From NCBI GenBank assembly GCA_004556165.1, contig SFIR01000002.1:42751-106750 (forward strand): a DNA stretch of 64,000 bases, read 5' to 3'. The notes beneath the pieces are model-generated. The model saw only the letters and a program-made list of their open reading frames with translations, did no database searches and had not been told where the DNA came from. Position 1 is the stretch's first letter. Every line of letters starts with the position of its first letter. Origin of the DNA: Clostridiales bacterium (lineage in GTDB: Bacteria; Bacillota; Clostridia; Christensenellales; CAG-138). The position numbers were made by a program, and so were the translations under genes. Positions 1 to 9,108 of this stretch are shown here, one piece after another.

Positions 1-841
1 CGGGAAGTCCGAGCTCATCCTTGACTGCGACCGCAACGCCTCCCTTGGCGGTACCGTCGAGCTTAGTCAAAATTATACCGGTTAACCCTGCGCTTGCTCC
101 GAAGACCTGAGCCTGAGCAATGGCATTCTGACCGGTGGTTGCATCGAGAACGAGCAATACTTCCACAGGCACTCCGGGAAGATCGCGATCGATTATTCTG
201 CGCATCTTTGAAAGCTCGTTCATAAGGTTGACCTTGTTATGAAGCCTTCCTGCGGTGTCACAGATAAGAACATTGCATTTCTTAGCCTTGAATGAAGCGA
301 TTGCATCATAAACTACCGCTGCCGGATCGGCACCTTCATTATGCTTCACGATGGGTACACCTGCCCGTTCAGCCCAAATAGTCAGCTGTTCGGCAGCAGC
401 TGCGCGGAAAGTGTCGGCAGCTGCAAGCATAACGGATTTGCCTTCGGACTTATACATTGCTGCAAGCTTGCCTATGGAAGTCGTCTTTCCGACGCCGTTG
501 ACACCAACGACCATTATCACAGCCTGATCGGTATCGGTCAGGAAATCAGTATCGGGCTGCATTCTGTCCGCCAAAAGACGAACCAAAACACGCTTCGCCT
601 CCGATCTGGTATGGATTTTGTTCTCTTTTAGCTCGTTACGCAATGAATCCAATACTTTCTGAGTCGTTGCCATACCCATATCCGAGATGATCATCGCTTC
701 TTCGAGATCATCATAGAATTCAGAATTGATCTTCTCGTCAGTCTCAACAAACAGACTTCCGAAAAGCGTATCACGGGTCTTTTTAAGGCCGTCCTTTAAT
801 TTTGAAAAAAGCCCTTTCTTCTTTTCAGGTGATTTATCCAT
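1..841 (-). CDS. ftsY: Signal recognition particle receptor FtsY (3' end cut by window edge)
   Basis: SRP-receptor GTPase that docks ribosome/SRP complexes at the membrane. Translating the minus strand from the ATG at 841 gives 280 residues with no stop before the window edge, so the last few dozen residues are missing. The G1 loop GVNGVGKTT lies at residues 113-121, DTAGR at 195-199 and TKLDG at about 259-263, all diagnostic of the SRP-GTPase NG domain. The N-terminus is a short Lys-rich stretch, so this is a compact FtsY without a long acidic A domain. It is the last visible gene of the plsX-acpP-rnc-smc-ftsY operon, 14 bases after the smc stop, the usual Firmicutes order. Confidence 0.97.
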   Translation of the reverse strand, partial: MDKSPEKKKGLFSKLKDGLKKTRDTLFGSLFVETDEKINSEFYDDLEEAMIISDMGMATTQKVLDSLRNELKENKIHTRSEAKRVLVRLLADRMQPDTDFLTDTDQAVIMVVGVNGVGKTTSIGKLAAMYKSEGKSVMLAAADTFRAAAAEQLTIWAERAGVPIVKHNEGADPAAVVYDAIASFKAKKCNVLICDTAGRLHNKVNLMNELSKMRRIIDRDLPGVPVEVLLVLDATTGQNAIAQAQVFGASAGLTGIILTKLDGTAKGGVAVAVKDELGLP

Positions 842-855
842 TGATTGTCTCCTTA

Positions 856-3800
856 TTACTTTGTAAATTTAGCAGATACGAGCGAGGAAACGCCTCTTTC
901 CTCCATTGATACGCCGTAAAGCGTATTGCATACCGCCATTGCACCTTTTCTGTGCGTGATTATTATGAACTGCGTTCCCGTAGAGTATTTCTTGAGGTAT
1001 TCGGCAAAATTATCAACGTTTGCTTCATCGAGCGAAGTGTCTATCTCGTCAAGAATACAGAATGCCGCAGGCTTCAGCTTGAGAATGGCAAACAGCAGAG
1101 CTATTGCGGTCAATGCCTGCTCGCCGCCGGAAAGCAGGGAAAGAAGCTGTAATTTCTTTCCCGGAGGCTGCGCAATGATGTCAATATTGCAGTTAAGCAC
1201 ATCGTTGGTATCGGAAAGCACAAGCTCGGCTCGACCGCCGCCGAACAGTTCAAGGAAGGTGGAACTGAAATTTTTTTGTATCAATGCAAACTGTTCCTTA
1301 AACTCCTTTTCCATCGTTGCAGTGAGCTTCGAAATGAGCTCATTCAGATCAGCCTCCGCCTGTTTCAGGTCACTGCACTGCGCCGATAGCTCATTATAGC
1401 GAGTGCTAACATCGCGATAGTCTTCAATAGCGGCGGTATTGACCGTTCCGAGAGCTTTAATACTCTTTTTCAGTTCATCCGCACGAATATGTGACGGAGT
1501 GATCTGAATATCGTGACGGAAGGGGAGTGCATTTTCGTATGTGAGCTCATATTCGCTCCAGAGACGGTCGGTGGCTGCCTGCATATCGATCTGGGCGCGG
1601 TTCAGGTTAAGCTCGAAACGATGCTTGCGGTCGCGCATTTCAACGAGCTGCTGAGTAATATGCTCACGCGATGCTCTCTTTTCATCAAGAGCCTTGAGCC
1701 GCTCCGCACGTTCGCTTTCAAGATGCTTCAGCTCTTCGTTCAGCTTTTCAAATCTATCCCTATCCGAATTCAATTCATAAACGAGAGAATTCCTTTCGGC
1801 TTCAATCTCGGAAATTGCTGAAAATGCACTGCTGCAAGCTCTTTCACATGACTGCACGGAAGAATTAAGCTCGGAAATCTCCTTTTCAAGACGCTTTGCC
1901 TCAGCTTCCGATGCACTGAGCTCTTTATCGGATGCCGTCAGCCGGACACGGACATCGGTAAGAGCATTATTTGCTTTTTGCAGCTCGCCTCGAAGCAGCG
2001 AGATCTCCTGCTGCACGGAACGAATATCATCATTTGTAACGGCATTGCCGTCGGAAAGACCCGTTGCATCGGCAAGTGCCTTTTCGCGTTCCGCCTCAAT
2101 ATCGGCTAACGAATCACGAATCTTTTCGGCTTCATCATCAAGCTTTGCGATTAGATCTATGTTCTTCTGAACATATTTATTGACGATATCCGCTTTTTCT
2201 TTGAATGACGCGACTTGCACTTCCAGCGCTCTGAGGGAATCGACCGCCTGCGAAACATCTGTATTCGCTTTTTCAAGCTCGTCATTAAGTCCGAAAATCT
2301 TAGCAGAAATATCGGTGATACTGCTTTCGGTTTGCTTTATCGTGCGGTTCAGCTCTTCGATCTCGCGCTCACGCCCGAGAAGACTGAATTCACGCTTCTG
2401 TATGCTTCCGCCGGTCATACTGCCGCCGGGATTCAGAATATCGCCCTTAAGAGTGGCAATACGGAAAGACGAGTGAGCGCGCTTATTGATTGCAATACCG
2501 ACATCAATATCACGAACTATGACGACACGGCCCAGCAGGTTTTCAATAACGCTGCGGTAGGCAGGGGAGTAACTGATGAGATCCGATGCAACCCCATAGC
2601 AGCCGTCCATGTTGATAAACGAACGCTCCTCGCTCGTAAGCAAACGTGGCTTCATTGCGTTTACGGGAAGAAGGGTAGCTCTGCCGTAATCGTTTTTTCT
2701 GAGATATTCGATTATGAATTTCGCATCCTGCTCATTTGGGACAACAATATTTTGAAGAGCAGTGCCGAGTGCCATTTCAACAGCATCCACATATTCCGGC
2801 GGAACGGAAATGAGCTCCGCTACGACTCCGTGTATGCAGGATTTGAGCCGTGTATTGCGCTCGGCATCGTTAAGCAGCCTGCGGACGCTTGAATAATACC
2901 CCTCATGAGCTCGCTTCATTTCGGTCAGTACTTTGATGCGCGAGCGCATGGAGTTGACGGAATCTTCGCTCTCTCTTTGCTTACGGGATAAAGAGAAAAT
3001 CTGCTCGTTTACGGCGTTCACTCTGTCAGTGGCTTTAGTCAGTGCATCGTTGCAAAGCACTTTCTCTGATGCGACGGAATCAAGGGCAACATTTGCTTCA
3101 TTCAGCTCAGTACTCAGCTTTTGACCCTCCGATTCATATTCGCTTCGCTCCGAAATGATTGCGGAAAGCCTGTCCGACAGCGAAGACCGCATGGCATCGA
3201 ATCGGGAAATCCTGCTTTTGGTATCCGCAATGCGGTTCATCGCGTCCATCATGGCCTGCTTGCGGTTCTCAAGCAAGGCCTCTTTTTCGGTTATCTTATC
3301 TTCGATTTCGCGCAGCTTGGCTTCCGCAGCGGAGAACTCCTTATTCAGCAGCGCATAATTCCTGTTTTCTTTTTCGCATGCATCTTTACAGCATCGAAGC
3401 ATTTCTTCGGCAGCATTGATCTTAGCTCGGTATTCTTCGGATTGTGCATTCAGCCGCTGTATCTCGGCTTCAAGCGCACGTTTTTTCTCAAGCAGCAGAT
3501 TCTCGCGTCCGGCAGCCGATTCAACATCTGAGGACATGGATACAAGTTTTTGCGAAACCTCACTTATTGTGACGGAAAGCCCGCGTTCGCGTTCCTCTTC
3601 CTCATTGCAAGCCGCAGCGATCAACGATTCTTCGATGACAGTATTATCTATAGCAGACGCTAATGCATCGGCGGACTCGGTCAGCTGTGCAGCTTTTTCC
3701 GCCGCTCGGTCGTACTGATACAGAAGCAGGTTGATCTCAAGATCACGCAGCTCCTCACGGTATTTGAAATATTCGGTTGCTTTTTCGCTGTCCAGCCTAA

Positions 3801-4413
3801 GCGGTTCAAGCCGTGATTCAAGCTCGAAAATTATATCGTCAAGGCGAATTAGATTTTTCTTTGTGTTATCGAGCTTGCGCTCGGCTTCTTCCTTGCGCGC
3901 ACGGTATTTCATGACTCCGGCGGCTTCCTCGAATACGTCCCTTCTGTCACCGGATCTATCGGAAAGAATCTCACCGACACGTCCCTGACCTATTATGGAA
4001 TAACCGTCCTTGCCGATTCCCGTATCGCGGAAAAGCTCATGTATGTCCTTCAATCGGCAGGGAGTTTTGTTGATGAAGTATTCGCTTTCGCCGGAACGAT
4101 AGGCATGACGGGAAACAACGACTTCGGAGAAGGGGGAAGCAAGGGTACCGTCGGAATTATCAAAATACATCGAGACCTGACAATATGACATAGCCTTACG
4201 CTTTTCGGTACCGCCGAAGATGAAGTCCTCAACCTTTTTGCCTCGGAGCGCTCTCGCGCTCTGCTCACCGAGAACGAAACGAAATGCATCTGCAATATTG
4301 CTTTTACCGCAGCCGTTAGGCCCGAGAATACCGGTAATACCGGGCTCAAATATGAGCTCGGTACGTTTGGCAAATGATTTAAATCCGTTTATTTCAAGCT
4401 TAGTTAACTGCAT
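856..4413 (-). CDS. smc: Chromosome partition protein SMC
   Basis: Structural maintenance of chromosomes ATPase, which with ScpAB organises and segregates the nucleoid. At 1185 residues it has normal length. The Walker A motif GPNGCGKSN is at residues 31-39. Two long Glu/Lys/Arg-rich coiled-coil arms flank a hinge near residues 500-650. The C-terminal head holds the ABC signature LSGGEQ (about 1094-1099) and Walker B ILDEID (about 1120-1125). It lies 8 bases after rnc and 14 before ftsY. Several long open frames on the opposite strand are shadows of this gene. scpA and scpB are not in the window. Confidence 0.98.
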   Translation of the reverse strand: MQLTKLEINGFKSFAKRTELIFEPGITGILGPNGCGKSNIADAFRFVLGEQSARALRGKKVEDFIFGGTEKRKAMSYCQVSMYFDNSDGTLASPFSEVVVSRHAYRSGESEYFINKTPCRLKDIHELFRDTGIGKDGYSIIGQGRVGEILSDRSGDRRDVFEEAAGVMKYRARKEEAERKLDNTKKNLIRLDDIIFELESRLEPLRLDSEKATEYFKYREELRDLEINLLLYQYDRAAEKAAQLTESADALASAIDNTVIEESLIAAACNEEEERERGLSVTISEVSQKLVSMSSDVESAAGRENLLLEKKRALEAEIQRLNAQSEEYRAKINAAEEMLRCCKDACEKENRNYALLNKEFSAAEAKLREIEDKITEKEALLENRKQAMMDAMNRIADTKSRISRFDAMRSSLSDRLSAIISERSEYESEGQKLSTELNEANVALDSVASEKVLCNDALTKATDRVNAVNEQIFSLSRKQRESEDSVNSMRSRIKVLTEMKRAHEGYYSSVRRLLNDAERNTRLKSCIHGVVAELISVPPEYVDAVEMALGTALQNIVVPNEQDAKFIIEYLRKNDYGRATLLPVNAMKPRLLTSEERSFINMDGCYGVASDLISYSPAYRSVIENLLGRVVIVRDIDVGIAINKRAHSSFRIATLKGDILNPGGSMTGGSIQKREFSLLGREREIEELNRTIKQTESSITDISAKIFGLNDELEKANTDVSQAVDSLRALEVQVASFKEKADIVNKYVQKNIDLIAKLDDEAEKIRDSLADIEAEREKALADATGLSDGNAVTNDDIRSVQQEISLLRGELQKANNALTDVRVRLTASDKELSASEAEAKRLEKEISELNSSVQSCERACSSAFSAISEIEAERNSLVYELNSDRDRFEKLNEELKHLESERAERLKALDEKRASREHITQQLVEMRDRKHRFELNLNRAQIDMQAATDRLWSEYELTYENALPFRHDIQITPSHIRADELKKSIKALGTVNTAAIEDYRDVSTRYNELSAQCSDLKQAEADLNELISKLTATMEKEFKEQFALIQKNFSSTFLELFGGGRAELVLSDTNDVLNCNIDIIAQPPGKKLQLLSLLSGGEQALTAIALLFAILKLKPAAFCILDEIDTSLDEANVDNFAEYLKKYSTGTQFIIITHRKGAMAVCNTLYGVSMEERGVSSLVSAKFTK

Positions 4414-4421
4414 TTATAACC

Positions 4422-5132
4422 TTATGTGGGTTGGCTGAGCAGCTCAAGAGTTGCTTTTGCTGCGTTCTGACCTGCTTCCTGCTTTGTTCTGCCGTCGCCG
4501 AAACCATAGACGGTATCGCCTATGCTGACCTGCATGGTGAATACACGCATATGGTCGGGACCGGAAATACCAATAACGGTATATGCAAGCTCGCCGAGAT
4601 GATTTCTCTGCACGTATTCCTGCAGCAAGGTCTTATAGTCCTTGACACTTACGCTCTTGATAGCATCTTCGATGCTTGTCTTTACGAAGCTCAGGATGAA
4701 TCTTTTAGCAGGCGCAAAGCCTCCGTCGAGATATATGGCTCCGATAACCGCTTCAAGCGCATCAGAGAGGATGGACGGCTTATCGCGTCCGCCGGTATTC
4801 TCCTCACCATGGCTCAAAAGCAAATAATCACCGAGATTCAGCTGTTCTGCGACCTGATAAAGAGCGGGCTCATATACTGCCCTTGATCTCGTGCGGGTCA
4901 TTAAGCCTTCATTCATCTTGGGATAATTAAGATACAGGTATTCGCTTACGCAAAGCTCAAGTACAGCATCACCCAGAAACTCCATGCGCTCATTATGCTT
5001 ACGCGCTTTGTTCTCGCCATTTACATAGGAAGAATGGGTAAGCGCAGTGTTAAGAGTGTCAATATCAGTGAAGCTGTAGCTGAGCTTTGCGGAGAATTCA
5101 TTAAGCTGTTCAATGCGTTCCTTCTGAAGCAT
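4422..5132 (-). CDS. rnc: Ribonuclease III
   Basis: Double-strand-specific endoribonuclease for rRNA and mRNA processing. The frame is open from 5165, but the ATG at 5132 is preceded by GGAGG with 5 bases spacing, whereas the ATG at 5165 lies inside a hairpin with no usable ribosome site. The 5132 start gives 236 residues, typical of the family. The catalytic signature ERMEFLGDA is near residues 48-56, including Glu51 and Asp55. A second acidic motif sits in DALEAVIGAIYLDGG, and a C-terminal dsRNA-binding domain ends the protein (TKQEAGQNAAKATLELL). Operon context plsX-acpP-rnc-smc-ftsY supports the call. The hairpin directly upstream may be a target of the enzyme itself. Confidence 0.96.
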   Translation of the reverse strand: MLQKERIEQLNEFSAKLSYSFTDIDTLNTALTHSSYVNGENKARKHNERMEFLGDAVLELCVSEYLYLNYPKMNEGLMTRTRSRAVYEPALYQVAEQLNLGDYLLLSHGEENTGGRDKPSILSDALEAVIGAIYLDGGFAPAKRFILSFVKTSIEDAIKSVSVKDYKTLLQEYVQRNHLGELAYTVIGISGPDHMRVFTMQVSIGDTVYGFGDGRTKQEAGQNAAKATLELLSQPT

Positions 5133-5161
5133 TATTTCCTCCGCAATCATTACGAGATAAG

Positions 5162-5195
5162 CCATACCTCATCAATGCACTTTGACGAGGTATGG
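5162..5195 (-). promoter_or_regulatory. Strong hairpin between acpP and rnc
   Basis: Two 14-base arms (5162-5175 and 5182-5195) pair completely, with one G-U, around a 6-base loop in the minus-strand transcript. The structure starts 13 bases after the acpP stop and ends about 29 bases before the rnc ATG. There is no T-tract on its downstream side, so it is not a normal intrinsic terminator. A processing or stability element, possibly an RNase III substrate, is inferred. Confidence 0.65.
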
Positions 5196-5208
5196 ACAAA
5201 AAAACTAT

Positions 5209-5433
5209 TTACTTTGCAGCTTCGATGTAGCTGATAATATCACCAATGGTCTTGATCTTGGGAAGATCTTCATCGGGTATCTCAATTCCGTAGTTTTCTT
5301 CGAGACCCATTACGAGTTCCACGATGTCAAGTGAATCGGCTTTCAGGTCCTCAATAAGCCTTGAATCGATCTTGATACTGTCAACAGGAATGTTGAGCTG
5401 AGCAGCAATGCTCTCGCGAATTTCATTAAGCAT
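5209..5433 (-). CDS. acpP: Acyl carrier protein
   Basis: Carrier of acyl chains for fatty acid and phospholipid synthesis. The 74-residue acidic protein has the DSLD phosphopantetheine site with the attachment serine at Ser34, followed by the usual helix II pattern (IVELVMGLEENYGIEIPDED). The start has a good AAAGGAGA ribosome site. It lies downstream of plsX, whose product uses acyl-ACP, and upstream of rnc. The fabD and fabG genes often found between plsX and acpP are absent here. Confidence 0.97.
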   Translation of the reverse strand: MLNEIRESIAAQLNIPVDSIKIDSRLIEDLKADSLDIVELVMGLEENYGIEIPDEDLPKIKTIGDIISYIEAAK

Positions 5434-5520
5434 AATTCTTTCTCCTTTAAAGTTTTGCTGATAGTCATTTTACTCTAAAACGAGCACGAAGTCAAACCTC
5501 AATTCGTTTCTTACGTCCGA

Positions 5521-6543
5521 TTATTGCTCGTTTTCCGTCTTATTGTGCACATAACGCTCTATCTCGCCGGTAATGTTGCCGAGAACAAGCTTTCTTGCCT
5601 GATTGATTGCGGATGCAATGGCCGTAGAATCGCTGCTGCCATGTGCCTTGATAATTCCTCCGTTGATGCCGAGCAGAGGTGCTCCGCCGTGTTCTTTATA
5701 GTCCATTCTGCTCTTCAGCGTCTTAAAAGCAGACTTGCTCATTGCTGCGCCGAGCTTGGATATTGTCGAACTCATAAGCTCGGATTTGAGCATCTTAAGA
5801 AGCGCCGATACAGTGCCTTCCATTGATTTCAGTATGGCATTGCCGACAAAACCATCACAAACCACAACATCATAGTCGCCGGTCATGACATCTCGGAACT
5901 CACAATTCCCGACAAAATTCAGCCCCTTCTCGTCTTTGAGAAGGGCATATGCCGCTTTGGTGAGCTCATTTCCCTTGCCTTCTTCGGTTCCGTTGCTGAC
6001 GATAGCAACGCGAGGGGATTCAATGCCAAGCACTGCTTTAAAGTATGCGGTTCCCATGTGAGCAAACTGGACAAGGTATTCGGGCTTACAATCGGCATTG
6101 GCGCCGCAGTCGATCAGCATGACAGGATCCTTGAGTGTGGGAATGAGCGGAGCAAGCGCAGGGCGAAGAACTCCGGGAATTCTTTTAACGAGCAGCGTAG
6201 CGCCTGCAAGCACGGCACCGGAGCTTCCTGCGGATATAAAGCAGTCGGCTTCATTGTCGGCTACAAGCCTGAGCGCTTTAACAAGGGAACTCTCTTTTTT
6301 GCGCTTAATGGCGACTGTGGGCTGATCTTCACATGTGATTATGTCGGGAGCGTGTACGATTTCGATGCGAGCTCGATGCTTTGTGTAATCAGAACCGTGT
6401 TTTTCAAGCTCACCTTTTATTGCGGCTTCATCACCGGTCAATATGACATCAAAATCGGAATAATGCTCCATTGCCAGTAATACACCTTCAATTATTGCTT
6501 CCGGAGCGTGGTCTCCGCCGAAAGCATCTATAGCAAATCTCAT
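5521..6543 (-). CDS. plsX: Phosphate acyltransferase PlsX
   Basis: Converts acyl-ACP and phosphate to acyl-phosphate for PlsY-dependent phospholipid synthesis, peripheral to the membrane. The frame is open from 6582, but the ATG at 6543 is preceded by GGAGG and begins with the family-typical MRFAIDAFGGDHAPE, giving 340 residues, the usual length. Other conserved stretches include GANADCKPEYLVQFA and SNGTEEGKGNELTK. It is the first gene of the acpP-rnc-smc-ftsY operon, with a consensus-like promoter about 85 bases upstream. Confidence 0.96.
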   Translation of the reverse strand: MRFAIDAFGGDHAPEAIIEGVLLAMEHYSDFDVILTGDEAAIKGELEKHGSDYTKHRARIEIVHAPDIITCEDQPTVAIKRKKESSLVKALRLVADNEADCFISAGSSGAVLAGATLLVKRIPGVLRPALAPLIPTLKDPVMLIDCGANADCKPEYLVQFAHMGTAYFKAVLGIESPRVAIVSNGTEEGKGNELTKAAYALLKDEKGLNFVGNCEFRDVMTGDYDVVVCDGFVGNAILKSMEGTVSALLKMLKSELMSSTISKLGAAMSKSAFKTLKSRMDYKEHGGAPLLGINGGIIKAHGSSDSTAIASAINQARKLVLGNITGEIERYVHNKTENEQ

Positions 6544-6626
6544 GCTTACCTCCGCTTTTACTGACAGCTGATTCCGCAGCATAAAAAGATCATGAGAAGA
6601 ATAGCAGCTGAAATAGAGTATGCACT

Positions 6627-6655
6627 ATTATAAGTTATTCTGTTCGAAATTTCAA
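6627..6655 (-). promoter_or_regulatory. Sigma-A promoter for the plsX operon
   Basis: On the minus strand TTGAAA (6655-6650), a 17-base spacer and a perfect TATAAT (6632-6627). It lies about 85 bases before the plsX start and points at it. No competing gene is seen in this divergent gap with glyA. Confidence 0.8.
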
Positions 6656-6725
6656 CTTTTTTGTATAAAGCTGCCGCAGGGGCTCTTGCTGCTGCCGACA
6701 AGAGTTGTATATTTTTACTTTTCTG

Positions 6726-6754
6726 TTGCTGTTTCTTGATTTGTGTACTATAAT
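6726..6754 (+). promoter_or_regulatory. Probable sigma-A promoter for glyA
   Basis: TTGCTG at 6726-6731, a 17-base spacer, then TATAAT at 6749-6754, 38 bases before the glyA start. The -10 is perfect; the -35 matches only in TTG. Confidence 0.6.
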
Positions 6755-6792
6755 GCAAATTATGGAATTACTATAACCTTATGGAGGTAATT

Positions 6793-8037
6793 ATGATTCA
6801 GTTTGATGTAATTCGTGCTCATGACCCCGAACTTTGCGGCTATATGGAAGAGGAGCTTGCCCGCCAGCGCAGCCACCTCGAGCTTATTGCTTCGGAGAAC
6901 TTTGTGAGTGAGACTGTTATGGCAGCTATGGGCAGCCACCTTACAAACAAGTATGCAGAAGGTTATCCCGGAAAGCGCTACTACGGCGGATGCGAATGCG
7001 TTGATAAGGTTGAGAACCTCGCTCGTGAACGCGTTAAGAAGCTCTTCGGTGCAGAGCATGCAAATGTTCAGCCTCATTCCGGCGCACAGGCAAACCTGTC
7101 CGTATACTTTGCGTTGCTCAACCCCGGTGATACAATTCTCGGCATGAACCTCAGCCACGGCGGTCATCTTACCCACGGCAGCCCCGTCAATATGAGCGGT
7201 AAGTATTTCAATGTCGTTCCTTACGGCGTAAGCGAGAAGGATGAGCAGATAGATTATGATGAGTTCCGCCGCATTGCAAATGAATGCAAGCCTAAGCTCA
7301 TCGTTGCCGGTGCAAGCGCATATCCCAGAGCTATTCGCTTCGATATCATCGCTGATATCGCACATGAAGTCGGCGCTATCTTCATGGTAGATATGGCTCA
7401 TATCGCCGGCCTTGTTGCAGCCGGTCTTCATATGAACCCCGTAGAATACGCAGATGTCGTAACCAGCACCACTCATAAGACCCTTCGCGGCCCCCGCGGC
7501 GGCCTCATCCTCTGCAAGGAAGAATATGCCAAGGCTATCGACAAGGGTATTTTCCCGGGTACTCAGGGCGGTCCTCTCATGCATACCATCGCTGCAAAGG
7601 CAGCATGCTTCAATGAAGCGCTTCAGCCCGAGTTCAAAGAGTATCAGACCCAGGTCGTCAAGAATGCTAAGGTTCTTGCTGCTGAGCTGCAGAATGCAGG
7701 CCTTAGGATCGTCTCCGGCGGCACCGACAATCACCTTATGCTCGTGGACCTGACCGCAAGCGGCAGGACGGGCAAGGAGGTTGAGGCTCTGCTTGATCAG
7801 GCCAATATTACCGTTAATAAGAATACCATTCCTTTTGAGACTCGCAGCCCCTTCGTCACCAGCGGCATCCGCATCGGTACTCCAGCACTGACCACTCGCG
7901 GCTTCAAAGAGGACGACATGAAGGTAATTGCAGGTCTTATCGCAAAGATCGTCTTCAACGGCGAAGATGCGGTCGAAGAGGTCAAGGCAGAGGTTGCTAA
8001 GCTCACCGCAAAGTATCCCCTTTATCCCGAAGACTGA
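6793..8037 (+). CDS. glyA: Serine hydroxymethyltransferase
   Basis: PLP enzyme interconverting serine and glycine with tetrahydrofolate, the main source of one-carbon units. The ATG at 6793 follows GGAGG and gives 414 residues, the normal bacterial size; an in-frame ATG at 6781 has no ribosome site of its own. The PLP lysine is Lys229 in TTHKTLRGPRGG. Other family signatures are LIASENFVSE, NKYAEGYPGKRYYGG and DMAHIAGL. It is a single-gene unit with its own promoter and terminator. A 434-residue open frame on the other strand is a shadow. Confidence 0.98.
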   Translation: MIQFDVIRAHDPELCGYMEEELARQRSHLELIASENFVSETVMAAMGSHLTNKYAEGYPGKRYYGGCECVDKVENLARERVKKLFGAEHANVQPHSGAQANLSVYFALLNPGDTILGMNLSHGGHLTHGSPVNMSGKYFNVVPYGVSEKDEQIDYDEFRRIANECKPKLIVAGASAYPRAIRFDIIADIAHEVGAIFMVDMAHIAGLVAAGLHMNPVEYADVVTSTTHKTLRGPRGGLILCKEEYAKAIDKGIFPGTQGGPLMHTIAAKAACFNEALQPEFKEYQTQVVKNAKVLAAELQNAGLRIVSGGTDNHLMLVDLTASGRTGKEVEALLDQANITVNKNTIPFETRSPFVTSGIRIGTPALTTRGFKEDDMKVIAGLIAKIVFNGEDAVEEVKAEVAKLTAKYPLYPED

Positions 8038-8056
8038 TCGAATTCTATCCATACCG

Positions 8057-8085
8057 AAAGGCACGGCTGATGTCGTGCCTTTTTT
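8057..8085 (+). terminator. Intrinsic terminator after glyA
   Basis: A 9-bp stem (8057-8065 with 8074-8082) around an 8-base loop, running into a T-tract, 20 bases after the glyA stop. Confidence 0.85.
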
Positions 8086-8131
8086 GTATTCTCGAGATGG
8101 AATGTGATGGAATCACGGATATGCTTCTTAA

Positions 8132-8980
8132 TCAGTTTGCAGGCTTTTGTACGCCGTTCACATCAATAATCGTTGTGCCATCGAGCAAAAGCTCTCCTAT
8201 GGTTACAAATTCATATCCCTGCCCGAGGGCAGTTTCAATTAAAGTCGGAAGGTACTGCTCAATCTTGAATCCGTTATTATGCGAGAGAATGATCGAGCCG
8301 GGTTTGAGCTTGGGCAGTACAGAATTCAGGATAGTTTCTGCACTTCTCTCTTCACGCCAGTCAACCGTGTCGATATCCCACTGAATGACCTCATAGCCTG
8401 CATTACGAACTGTTGTGATAACATTATCGTTGTATTCACCGTAAGGTGCTCGGAACAGGGTGGAGCGCTTTCCGATTATCGACTCAAGAATGTCATCATA
8501 TTTCTTGAGTTCGTCAAGTATCTGCTGAGAAGACAGCTTATTCATATGCGGATGAGTCGCCGTATGGTTACCTATCTGATGGCCTTCTGCGTCGATCCTT
8601 TTTACAATATCGGGGTACTTTTCTGCCCAGAAGCCGCAAAGGAAGAAGGTTGCTTTGATATTGTATTTGTTAAGCGTTTCCAAAATAAATTCCGTCTTAT
8701 CATCTGCCCATGCCGCGTCGATGGTCAGAGCGATTTTTTTATCCTCCCTTGAAACGCTGTACACCGGCAGCTCCTTTTGAAGCCCGGCAAATACCGCAAG
8801 CTCATAGCTTTCAACTTCGTTTCCGATCTGTGCATTGGGATCGGGGGAAGGATCGGTACCGACATTAGGTTCAGTGCTTCTATCGCTGCATACAATCGCG
8901 AGAACGACCGCAAGAATTATTACTGCAAGTATAAGACCTGCGGCGATCAAATTCTTTTTTGTTAAGACAAACACCTTCAT
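8132..8980 (-). CDS. Membrane-anchored polysaccharide deacetylase family protein (PdaB-like)
   Basis: 282 residues with a short cytoplasmic start, one membrane helix (about 10-32), a Pro/Asp-rich linker and a NodB fold outside the cell. Visible NodB motifs are HTATH (zinc histidines His139 and His143), RAPYGEYN, WDIDTVDW and ILSH. Motif 1, normally TFDDG, is TIDAAW at residues 86-91: the first Asp is kept, but the second, metal-binding Asp is Ala. The family removes acetyl groups from peptidoglycan or other GlcNAc polymers; sporulation PdaB-type members have similarly altered first motifs. Divergent from the germination operon, so a spore-cortex role is possible but inferred. Activity cannot be assumed. 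Confidence 0.85.
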   Translation of the reverse strand: MKVFVLTKKNLIAAGLILAVIILAVVLAIVCSDRSTEPNVGTDPSPDPNAQIGNEVESYELAVFAGLQKELPVYSVSREDKKIALTIDAAWADDKTEFILETLNKYNIKATFFLCGFWAEKYPDIVKRIDAEGHQIGNHTATHPHMNKLSSQQILDELKKYDDILESIIGKRSTLFRAPYGEYNDNVITTVRNAGYEVIQWDIDTVDWREERSAETILNSVLPKLKPGSIILSHNNGFKIEQYLPTLIETALGQGYEFVTIGELLLDGTTIIDVNGVQKPAN

Positions 8981-9108
8981 ATAATCGTTTCCTCTCTATT
9001 TAATTCGATAAAGCATATGTAAGCAGATTGTCCGAAAATGCATATTGCATTAAATCAACTCACCGAGCCGATAATAAGTTCAGACTCTGATTTTGAAGGT
9101 GAAAAAAT

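Noticed and set aside
6558..6758. 66-residue minus-strand frame upstream of plsX
   Set aside because: It would overlap the plsX promoter and has no ribosome site; composition looks noncoding.
6760..8064. 434-residue open frame on the minus strand over glyA
   Set aside because: Exact shadow of glyA; no family resemblance and no ribosome site.
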